Shown piece after piece: positions 28,621-40,900 of a DNA stretch of 62,454 nt. The position numbers and the translations under genes were made by a program. The stretch comes from Cruorifilaria tuberocauda (Eukaryota; Nematoda; Chromadorea; Rhabditida; Onchocercidae). Every line of letters begins with the position of its first letter. The stretch's first letter is position 1. Below the pieces are notes generated by a model, which was given only the letters and a program-made list of their open reading frames with translations, was not told the origin of the DNA and did no database searches. Location: NCBI GenBank assembly GCA_013365365.1, contig JABVXU010000331.1:1-62454 (forward strand). The letters run 5' to 3'.

Positions 28621-28909
28621 GATTCAGATCAAGTTTTTTGGATTACCTGCCAGATTGTGAAAGATTTGCAATAATGGTCATTGTTAGACCACTTTCAGGA
28701 TTTTTCGGTTTAGCATACTGTATTATCAACATTTCATTTAAAAGATAACCTGAGAAACTATACTACACTGTGAAGATCATTTCAAAATAACATGTCTTAG
28801 CTATTTGCCCAATCATATTTAACCTAAAACTGAACTAATCACATTTTAATTTCCTGGAATATCTGAGTGAGGAAAAAGAATTAGTGAAAATTTTAGATAA
28901 TTAAAATAT

Positions 28910-28922
28910 GTAAAATTTCCAG
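28910..28922 (+). promoter_or_regulatory. Candidate trans-splice (or 5' UTR) acceptor of cfi-1
   Basis: The sequence aaatttccag|g ends 25-26 bases before ATG 28947. In nematodes an acceptor this close to the first start codon usually receives a spliced leader. It could equally be the 3' end of a 5' UTR intron. An in-frame TAA between acceptor and ATG supports 28947 as the first usable start. Confidence 0.45.
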
Positions 28923-28946
28923 GCTAAATAATTTGAATGCTCCGAT

Positions 28947-31900
28947 ATGTCGATAGCAATGGAAACAACACCGGTATCAGTATCTTCAGCATCAGGAGTT
29001 GATTTAAGCACCGATAAATCTTTGGAACAATCGCAACATGCATTACAGATGCAACTGTCATGTAGCGCCTCGTCAACTCCGCCATTACAAAATATATCGG
29101 AACAGTCCAGTGTCCTGCAGTCTGACTTAACCACTAATCTATCGACTATTCTAAATGCTTCAAAAAATAACGATGTAATTATTCAAGCTACTTCATTTTT
29201 ACTATAAACAAAAAAAGTTATTCGCGCGCCAAATCGTCAGATCAAATAATCCTGGTCTAAAATGACAATTGCAACGTTTCTGAAATTACATAATATCTTA
29301 AAATTATATTGAATTTTAATCTAATTGCTTAACTAAAACATCAAAGGTCATTTCCACAGCTTTACAGCTTTCCTTAAACCTTTATAAAATCAAGTTTTCA
29401 AATCTTTTCGCTTTGGCGAATATTTTTATGGTTTAAAATTTCAACAATTTTCTAATTAAAGTTGGGTATCATCAGAACTATTAATTTAGTCGCAGCATTA
29501 AAGATAAATTTTCTTTTCATAATTTTCGAAGAGATTTAGATTAAAAGCGGGAATTCACCTGTAATTGATGATGACGCAAATTCAATGCTAGAACGTGAGC
29601 TTGAAGTTCAGCAAAAAGCCTTCCAAAGGTTTACTTCCTCATTAAACGGTACAATTAAATTATATTTCTTTGAAAAATTTTGCAATGACATTGAAATTTG
29701 ATTAAGTTTGAATAGCTTCATCCTTAAATTCATTTAGTTTGTCTTCAAAACAAATTTATGTTTCATTGATTTTCAACATTTTCTTAAAATTTACTTTTTC
29801 ATTTGTCTCATATTTTACGGCAAAAACAACTTCTATTGTTTTATTTTTTAGCTTATAAAAATGACTTATGCATAGCAAACTTAGTATTTTGATATTTGCA
29901 GATCTCAGATTTCGATCAACATTTCCAATCAGTGTTTTTCCGCCATTTTTGGCTGCTCTCCAACAAAATCCTTTAACATTGCATAATCAGTTCGCGGCAG
30001 CTAGCAATAATCCCAGAAGTTCTGGTGTATCGCCTGGACTGGACGATGAGGATGAGAATGAAGCACTGGCAAGTACCGAGCCGGAAGATCTAACGATTAA
30101 GTAAAATTTATACCGATTTCTTTTCTCAAAACGATGCATACGAGCTTTACTGGAAAAACAAACCTATTCAGTAATCTGAGAAACAATTTATTAAATTCCT
30201 CTGATTTCTCTTTTTATTTATTTTCTCTTTTTTTATTTACTTTTTTCCAAATTTTTTATAAGTAAAATTTTTTTCTAAACCAAGGTGAATATGAATTTTT
30301 TCAACTTTTAGTTTTCGTAAAGACAAAAAAGATTGTGTTGTGGGAGCTGGCGGAAGTACCGGTGATGATAATGCGGATTCAGATGCTAGTGGACAACAGA
30401 ATTGGTCATATGAAGAACAATTTAAGCAAGTAAGTTTTATGAATAATATTGTTCATACTTTCTAACAATAGAACTCTTACTATCACATAGAATTTATATT
30501 TTTAAAATGCTGCGTTGAATTAACAAATATGATACGCCTAATAGTAACAAATTAATTAACCAAAGTGTGATACACAAATAAGTCAACAGTTGAAGTATTC
30601 AATTTCGTAAGTCTGCATTTTTTTCGGATTTAAGATTGTTGAAGTTTGTATTCGTCTTGTCGGAATTCATTTGCTTTTTAGTTTATCTTATCATCTGTCT
30701 TTCCGCCTGTCCATCTGGCAGTACCTGTTAGATTAAACAGTTGTGCATTATATTATTCAGCAGCAGTTAGCAATAAGGAAAGGAAAGTGAAAAAAAGAAG
30801 CATTCTTTGAATGAAATGTGATTCGTTTTTTTGTTAATATGCCTATATTTTTATATAGATTTCACACTTACTCTATGTGTATATATATAGGCTTTGCCAT
30901 ATATTTTACGCAGGTTTTCAAGTTTTAGGTATACATATGAGTTTCTTTATTATAAAAATTATGAGAAGTAAATTTTAATTATGAAGACTATAAATCATAA
31001 ATTATCTAAATTGCAAAAATTTTAAATCTCTGTTTCATTCATGCTTCAGTTTAAGCAATCGTTTTCCTTTAATTTGTTTATCTAACCAATCAGAGGAAAG
31101 TTCACCTATACAGGTATATATGAAAACCCTCAATATATGTATGTATGGTGTGTGTATGTGTGTACATATAACTGCTGTCAGATTTTTTTCGAAAAGATTG
31201 GAACCATTCCATCACATCCTACTCATACATAGCTGTTCTTTAAACTAAAGAGTGGATAAAATTTCAAAAAATTTGTTTATTTCAAAATTTACAGCCAAAA
31301 AGTAGGAGGAAAATTTCTAGGAAAAAATTAATCTTCTTATCCCGTCAGTCTGACTAAAACCGAAAATCCGTTGATGATGATGTCAGTGATGAAAAAAGGA
31401 ATTCTGTTTGTCTCAAAAAAAGATAAAAAAGAGATTTGTAATGGAAAGAACGGAGTGAATTAAACGAACAGAGAGAGAGAAAGAGAAAGGAACGGATGTT
31501 CGGATAGAAGGTTGAACTTTAGCCTGAGTTCGAGCCTGAAGATTCATGTAGGCCATTTATCATCACTTCATTCCCTCTTTCTCCACCCATTTCAACCTTC
31601 TACTTCTTTCTGTCTAATCTACAACAGCTAGATCGAATGGAATGACAAGAGCAATGGGAAAAAATAAATCGAGCGCCTGACAACTGTTTCGATTTCAACA
31701 AATTTTTGTGCTATAATTCGTTTCAAAAGTTAATTTCACAAATCAAAATTTGTTTAGTTATTGACAAAGAATGTTGGAAGAGAATTAGAATGGAATATCA
31801 GACCTTAGATTCTCCTTCCGCAAAAAACATTTAGATTTCATCAATACTCTTTTCGAAAATATCGTAATCATATGATGAGGTCAAAAGGTTGCATTGTTCT

Positions 31901-34900
31901 AATATTAGTATCCTTATTGTGGTTAGAATTACCAGAAATATATTATTCGATAAAATAACTTTTCTTCTTCATTTTCATTATTCAAAAAGAGAAATCTTTA
32001 TTGTTTAAAGCTATTTTGATTGATATTGTTTTTGGAAATAAGAGCAAAAAATGGTGGAAATTTTCCTTTCTTTTTCATTTTGCAAATTCAAATTAAATGA
32101 ATGATACAGTACTGACAAACGGAGTAGTGGCCGTGGCTCTTCATGTTTCTATGCTCAAAAACACAGAATGTACTGTTCGAGAATGTTCCATTGAAAACTA
32201 ATAAGAAATTCAATTAAATTACCTTAATAGAACACTGAAATAATCACAAATTAATTAATCATCCTTATCTCCACATATTATCATTCCATTCAGTTTGAAA
32301 ATATTCCAACTGTATGCATGACATTGCCTTGTTAATTTAATTCATAATTACTTATTTCATCTTCTTTCGAAAAGAAAGACAGATTGCATGAAGTTGACTG
32401 GCATGCTGCATTTTCTTCTCTTCCTATCCAAACATGACAACGTGTCAGTCTTCCATCGCTACCATCATATTCTAATTCAAATTCAAATAATCATGATTTG
32501 TTTCTAAAATTAATTTCATTTAATTAACTATCAAATATAAATTCTTCCATTATATTTTAAATCATTATGGTTTGTTTCTTTGTTTCTAAAATTGCAGTCA
32601 TCAAAGTACTTTTGTTCTTAATTCTAACTTTGTGCTCATTTCATGAAAATTTTCAACCCCAGATTTCTAATTAATGGGAGCATTTTATTACATCACCATC
32701 AATTAGTATATCATTATCGTTCCAAAATTTTAAATAAATTTTTAAATTGCACGGAACTTTGCATGCGGCTTATCATATTGCTATACTCATTAAAACCAGA
32801 TGTTAGAAAGATAATTTCACTAGCAAAATTAATTTGTTTTAATTGCATAGCATAAATCATTGACTAATCTATTTTAGAGGAATAATGATAATAATAATGA
32901 TAATGAAACATTGCATCTGTCTCTTTATTGTTTTCAAATCATTCGTACTACTATTGAATTCAATTGAAACTCAAACTTTCTATTTTAAATAGATTATGTC
33001 TCATAAATAAGTTCTGATTATTGCAATGCTAGTGGGAAAGTTCACCGTTATCATTTTATAAGCTTTTTTGGCTCATTCTTCGAAAGTCTTACATACAAAT
33101 GAAAATATATTAGATCTTGCAGTAAGATTCGTTTCTATCCGGTTATCAATGAATCCTACATTTGAATCTGTTTGAATTTACCCAACAGATAGAAAAAAGA
33201 AATGTAGAAGCCTTTCTTTTTTTATAAATTGAAAATATTGAAAGATATATGATGTGTCTATCTGCAAGATACTGTAATCTCTAATTCAATATGGTGGCTA
33301 ATCAACTGAAATAATATAAAGATCAGCCATCGAAGATATCTGAAAAGACAACAATTAGTTTTCCATTTCCATCTGAGTAAATTATATTTAGTTGATGGCG
33401 ACGTTTAAGCTAAAAAGAGAATTAATAGAGATATTATTATAATGAAGAATAGGTTATCGAAGGGAGCCATGGATAGTCTTAGATTAATTGCAATGTGAAT
33501 GAGTCCCAAGAAGTTCCGAATTGAAGTTCAAAAGTCTCAATATAGCTTAAACAGCTATTTCAATCCCATGTGAATTCATGTAGATATGAATATAAGATAA
33601 GAAAAGATGGGATAAATAAATGCATATGGCGCGACTAATGGACAAAGTTCAAAAATACCCCGATACTTCAGTAGAGTAAATTAAAGAATTTAAAAAATAA
33701 GCATGAAAATATATTTGATTGATTCAGAAATTTTAATTTCAATTCAGGGATGCAATATAGAATTTGATAAAATCAATTTCTTGTCCCAATTTTTTAAATC
33801 ATTTTAAAAAGAATTATCCCATGAGCTTTTCCAATACACATCTAAGCTTCATACACTTTTTGCTTTTTTTTGTGAAAAGTTGAACATTTCAGATTTGCAA
33901 AGTTTCAGTTTATGCACATTTTTCATTTCCGGAACTCTTTATTATATTTTCTATCGTCACAATATGGAAAAAATTTTTGACTTCAATTTGGAGATACAAT
34001 TTGAAATCTCATAAAACAAAATTTTTGGTTCTGATTTTCCGGTCACAAAGAAGGAAGGTAGAAATAAGCTTATTATTTTAAAATTTTATTTTTGAATCTA
34101 ATCTAATAATGGCACCTGGTGACCTTTTATTCCATTCAAATAATTCAGGAAGAGTAGCGATATTTCAATTCATATTTTAAGCTTGACAAAATTCACTGCT
34201 AATTCTGTGATAGAGAAGAAAGAAACATTCTTTTAATTAACTTAAAAATAAATAATTTGGTATAGCTATGACTTCCATTTAAACATCAAATTTATTTTCT
34301 TAAAAATGAGTCATCCCGTTAAAAAGTTTTGCAAATTATATAAAACTACTGGAATATGTTTAGAATAATGAGCGTGCTTTTAAGAGAAGCAGAAGAAGCA
34401 AATTAAAAAAAATGAAAATTACATATAAACAGAGTTTTTAGGTTACTTCTGAAGAATGGAAAAAATATAAAGTCAAATAATTTGAGGTCATTAAAATATT
34501 CTTTTTTGTTTCCCTCTTCAAAGGTAATAAATTTTAAATTAAGAATTTTTCTCTTGATGGTGGCAAACTGATAAGCAGAACTTTGAAAAATTATGGATGT
34601 ATTTTGTTACTAATAATTGGATTGGCAAAACAATCTCTGAAATGTGAAATTGACAAGTAACTTTCTATGTAATAGTTTAGATAATTTTAGTTTCTATATT
34701 TAGCAATTTCACAAAAACTTCTAATGATAAAATCAATATCAATTATTGCTAAATTCCTATAAGTAGATATAAATCAGTCTCATGAAGTGGAATGAAATAA
34801 TTGATACTAAATAACTGCTAAACTTTCTGTTGAAATTACAAATACGCTATCCACACTGTGCATATTTTATTTAATCCAATCATCTAATGTGAAATCGAAA

Positions 34901-37900
34901 TTGTAATTTCCACATTTGCAAATATGCACGCCTCGAGATTTTTCATGAGAAATTTGAACATCGTTCTCTAAAAATTTTGACGGAGATTTTGCAAGCTTTT
35001 CTTTAGAATATAATTTGGAAGTGTTATTTGAAAATTCTTTTGGTAGTAAGCAAACTAGTTATTTTTAAATGAACTGTTAAATTACATTTGATAATAAAGC
35101 GATATGTGCCTTAAGTAATGAGTAATAAGTTTGATGAATCAGCGTGATAAATTACGGATGCTAACTAACTCCTTAGGTACATTTGTCAGAATCATTAAAT
35201 GATGTAGAAGAGCACGAACTCCTTAAATTGCTACAAATTTCTGAAATTGGTTTTTTTTGTGTAAGGAATTTGTATTCAATTTCATGATGATTTTAATGCT
35301 TATAATTTGTAAGCATTTTATTGACATGAATTATTTTTCAGCTATATGAATTATCAGATGATGTAAAAAGGAAGGAATGGCTTGATGATTGGCTTGGCTT
35401 TATGCATCGTATTGGTGAGTTGTTGCTAGCATAAAAAATAAATCTGAAAAGGATTTAATTTTCACATTTTTCTTGAAATTCGCGAATGAACTTAAATATA
35501 CCAAAAGTGTTTAAACAAATTTCTATTATATCAGCAGTTTCACATTTTCTCATCTGTGCAAATTTTGTTAATTTACTGAAATCGTAAAACTTCAGCAAAA
35601 ATTTTTCATATTATTTTTTGTTTCTAATTCTCTGATTAATTTGCGTGCAATTTAATTCTATTTAAGCTTCAGTTTATATATTATCATACATTTGAAGATT
35701 TAAGATAGTAAAATTGTAAAGGAACATTTATGATTGAATGAATTAATTTTCATGATGCATCCATCGTTTTAGTGAATAATTAATGGTATTTTTCACGAAC
35801 AATTCTATGGAAAATATATGAATAAATGAGAGATTCAGGTTTTCAGGCCAATTCTGCCTTTTCCATTCCAATTCTTGGCTTTTGACTCTTATTTTGTCCA
35901 AATTTCATCCTGGCACTTCAACCAGAGAAATAGAGAGATACACTGAAACAGTGAAATAAAATATGCTTAGGAAGAATTTATCCCACTCTACGAATTTATT
36001 CAAGAACACTTCAGAAATCTTTTTTATTGACTAACGATTATTTCTCGCATGTTAAATTAGGATGGATTCTGAGAAATGAAGCGAAAATCGTCAAAATAAA
36101 TTAGAATACAATCAATAAATATTAATTATTATATTAAAAACTGATGATATTATTGAAACCAATCTTATAATAAACTTCAATATAAAATGATCATGATTTC
36201 GTTGCACAAAGGAAAGGAAGAAGAAAAGGATTGGTGACAGACAGTTGGAGGAAGGTTTCATGCTGTGATACGTGAAACAAACTGAGAGAGGATTGGTTTT
36301 CCGCTTGTGTGATTTTTCTTACGTTCCCGCAATAATATCGTTTATTTATGTCGGTTACGGTGGTTGATTGTGAAGCAATAGTGATTGGAGAGTGGTTCTC
36401 CCGGGTTATCTGAATAAGTTGACATACGGGATCAAGACTTTCCATGTGATGAAAGTTAAGATTAAAATTACTGCTAATGATAACTTGGATTGTCATCAAA
36501 AACAATTTGATGGATAGCAATTAAAATTTTCAATTTTGTTTACATTTCACTTTTTTTCAATCTACTCTGCTTCTCTACCCACGAACTTTTTTCACTCTTT
36601 GTCATTTGTCAATGTAATTTTTGACTATTCATTATCATCAAGACAATTTTCTTGACTATGATAATGATAATGATAATTTTATCTATTATCATTACTGCTA
36701 CGTTATTTTACATAATATGGGAGGGAAAATGGAATAAAGGATGGCACTGAGTGCTTATAATAAAAGTTTTGATCTGTGAAATATCTTTCAAAGTAATTCA
36801 AATTAGAACTACGTGCTACTAATAGAATAAAATAACTAAATTTATTTCTTTTTGAATTTTAGAATATGAAAAAGATTGCTTATAAAACTGAATAATCGGA
36901 TGAATTAGTTGCTGTAATTTTAATTTGACATAAAATTTGATATATATAGGCTCCTGAATATCTTTTAATCAACTAACTGGAATGAAATGATGAGAATACC
37001 TGTTATGTGGTGATAAACAATTAAATAACATTTGATAATATCATATTATAAATACTAGGTAAACTGAAAAGTTTACTTTGATAAAATAATATTGTTTCAA
37101 CTTAGAATTAATATTTTATGCAGTTTAAAAATCAGAAATCTGAAAAAAAAGAAGTTTAGCATATTTTGAGGGAAAATAGAAAGATCAAAGTTTATTTGTT
37201 GTGGATATGAATCAATCACAATAATCACATAAGCAGACAAATGATAATTTATTGAAACTGGAAAAATCTTTGATCAGTTATTATGATTGATTGAAATTTT
37301 TAAAATTGGAATCGTAAATTTTTCAAGAGCGACGACATCAGAAAATGTTTTTTAGAATTTTAAAAATTTTGATTCCTTTTTCATTTCACATGTCATCCGA
37401 ATACAAAGTGATATATACTGAAAGATCGTAAAAAGCAAATAAATTTTAAAAATTTTGCACATTAGTATGAATTTTAACATTTACATGCAATATTACAAAT
37501 AAATAAATTTAATTTGCTTGAAATATTTTTATTATTATCATACATTAAGCAGAAAAACGGAATTTCAGGCAAACCGGTTACACGGATACCAATTATGGCT
37601 AAACAAGTCTTAGACTTATATGAACTTTATCGATTGGTTGTACAACATGGTGGTTTAGTTGAAATCATCAACAAAAAATTGTGGCGTGAAATAACGAGAG
37701 GATTAAATTTACCGTCATCAATTACCTCTGCCGCATTTACGCTAAGAACACAGTAAGTTCTATATTTGCAAAGTTAATTGTTAATAATTGGATGAAGCAA
37801 TGAGATAGAAAGTCTTATCAGTCACGATCAGATCATTTTTCCTTTTGACTTATTCCAAATTTAAAAAGAAGCCATCAAGCACCTGAAAGTTCAACCAATC

Positions 37901-40900
37901 AATTTAATAGTTTTATTTGTTAGCATTATCTCTTCCAATATTTTCTTTTCTTTTTACAATATTAATTAAATGGAACAAGTTGTCAGTATTGTGAGTTATC
38001 ATTAATAACATTGCTTCAATGAATATAAATGTATGTTTTAATTAGTAAAATACTGAATGAATGATTCATTTGTAGCCATAACAAGAAGTTTAGATTTCAA
38101 ACTGTTTGTTTTTTCTAGTATTTGCAATGAAAGCTTCGTCATTTTAATAAATCAAAAAGTTGTGGTGAACTATTTTTCTTTCTTTTTGTTTCCATCTTTC
38201 TCAGCTACTACAGAAAAACCATTAATTCTATTTTGTATGAGTTTGTTGGAAGCGATAGAAATGTCAATTGGTGGCTAAAATTTCAGGACAATTAATTAAA
38301 TCTTGTTTTAAAACTGACTTCATCATAATGGAATGAGAGGATAAAGGAGCGGGAAGAAAAAGCATTGAAGTTAAATTTGATAGGGAATGGAAGAGGAATC
38401 GTAGATTTATTGCATTTGATTGATAAACATTGTGAAGAGGAAGAAGCGAAGAATGAATGATCGGAATTCGATCAAACTTTTTCATTGGAAAACAGGAAAG
38501 AGATAACAGATCCACTTTGATATATGATATTTCAAATATTAAATTTCTACTAATTGGCGGTAAAAGTATAAGAGGGATTGGAATGGATCAGATCTGATTG
38601 GAAAAAAAGCGAATGTGACATTCGGGGAGAAATATAAGCTGATTAGATATTAATTTCGTAAAAAGTTTAAATAATCAATTTGACATAAAGGTAAACATAT
38701 CAAGAAATGGAGTAATGTTGGAGAGTTTAAATTTGATAATTATTTGAATATTTACGTAATTACGTAATTTTACATTAGAGAAAAAATTGTGAGCAGTAAT
38801 TCTTGTGAGACTGTTTGATATCTCAACGCTGCAAATTTTAATCAAATAAGGCTAAGCGCATTGAACGGATAGAACTTATAACGTTTAGCCGTACAGATAA
38901 CTATCACTCTTTTCTCCGATACGTTTCTTTCCAATTTCTCTTCCCTTATTTCAAATTCTTGAAATAATTCATTGCGAACTGTAGCCTTTTGGTTTATGTT
39001 GACTTAATCAAAAAAATTTATAAGCATTTTTTTAAATAGCTGGGGATATTAGACGGTCGATTAATTTCTAAGTACAATTCTACCTTGCATTTTATTTAAT
39101 ACCAAGAATTTAGGCTATATATTCTGAAAATGATTACAAATAGATTAGATCCAAATAATATACAATGTTATGTATTTGAGACATCTCAAACTTAAATTTT
39201 AAAATTAGACTGAAATGTTCATATCAGAGTTCGTATTAAAAGCATATTGTAAAATTGAATGAGCTTTTGAAATTGACAAAACAAAAGTAATTTACACGGA
39301 AATCTAATGGATTTATTCATCTCAATCGGATCTAAAAAGCAAAAATTCAAGAAAAAAATAAGGAAATGCTCAAATGCCAGATGTTATAAGAATTATGTGA
39401 TTTCCACTAATTTGGAAAATATTTTTTCTCTGAAATATATTCTGAAAAACATAGAAAACGATATAAAATTGATAATTGAAACAATATGTTGTATATGTGC
39501 GTGTGTTTGGTAAGTTTTTATGAAAGAGAAAATTTTGAAAATTGATAAAATCATAAGTGAAGGGAAAGTCTAAATATATTGTCGCAGTTGTCAGTTTATT
39601 GATTTTATCATTATTTATTCTTATCACGATTATTCATTATTATTGTCACTATTATCATTATTAATCATCATTATTATTATTGAAGGCAATAGCTATTAAT
39701 GTTATTATTTGAACAAGATTTTCGATTGTTTTTATGTTTATAAAGTAATTAGCTGCAAAAGCATATTTCTAATCATGAGGCTGTTAAAATATTTAACGTT
39801 TCGAATTTCATGTTTTTCTATCATGACAATTTTTTTTTGAAATACCTGTTCAAATGCGTCAAATAACAAAAATAGCAAAACTTGAAATTTAATTCAGATC
39901 GGATTAAATGTTGGACGGCATTGATAATCATCGAATCATATTGTTAATTCATATAAAAACAACTTCGTTGTCTCGATATTCAAAATTGTTTATTTTGAAA
40001 TTCAGTTGACTGCACTTCTATCTATTCATTCTTAAATTAATTTTAATTGAATTTTAATTGTTATACTATTTTAAAACTGAATTAGATTATTTGTTATTTT
40101 TGAAGAAGTGATGGTTGTAATATCGTTATTTGAGCCGATAGCTAGAGTCCATCACCGATCAGCTAATAAACACATTTCATAATATGGCAGGATGAATTTT
40201 TGTTTTTGCTATTTGAAAGGATTTTCAATTGCAAAATGATCAAATTTCGCCTTCCACTTTTCACTTTTGCCTCAAAAAATTGTGAAAAATTTTTTGGTTG
40301 TTTTTTAATGAATGTTTCGCTAAGTAAATATATTTGCTTTTAAATGCAAAAAATAAGCTTTATGCTTTTTTCTCTTATTTTTATCCATCTCTTAATGTTT
40401 CAATACTATCTTATGCCTTTTTTTCAAAATTTTTATTTTTAATTTTTTATTTTTCTCTTGAAATGACAGCAACTAATGAAATAGCAGAAAGGATGAAAAA
40501 ACGGATAGAAGGAAAGAGAGAGAGGGAGAAAAGATAAGCTTATAATACATTGATTGGCAACATAAGATTTCGATGTGAGGAAAACAAAATGAACTTTAAA
40601 CGGGTTTTTATTTCAAAATTTCAAAGATTTTTTATAAAATTTTTGTTTGCTTCTTTCATTTTTAGCATTGTTCGAAGTTTTTGCAAGCAATGAAACCAGC
40701 TGTTTTATTACGACAATATTTCGAGTCAATTCACTAAATAACACACAAATCTTTCGTTCTCTATTATCTTTTTGGCGAAATTTCTTCAATTTACAGTTAT
40801 TCGTTCAAATGATAATTTGAAAAAAGAAAAAAAATGAATGAAAAATAATATATTTTAAAAGAAGAGGAAAATGAACATTTCTTTTCCTTAATTAATGGAA

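Larger units (their letters stand above)
4413..28900. other. About 24.5 kb gene-poor region upstream of cfi-1
   Basis: No convincing multi-exon gene was found on either strand. The open frames of 60-93 codons here are mostly T-rich or repeat-derived low-complexity translations (for example the Ile/Asn-rich minus-strand frame at 21153-21344) without splice support. The stretch holds many degenerate ATT/ATC or AAT/GAT triplet tracts, a CT microsatellite near 10.2 kb, TA runs near 17.86 kb and a hairpin at 18.6 kb. Less AT-rich patches near 12.35-12.7, 19.69-19.83, 19.96-20.04 and 26.2-26.35 kb could be regulatory. Its position just upstream of a cell-identity transcription factor makes distant control elements plausible, but that is inference. 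Confidence 0.5.
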
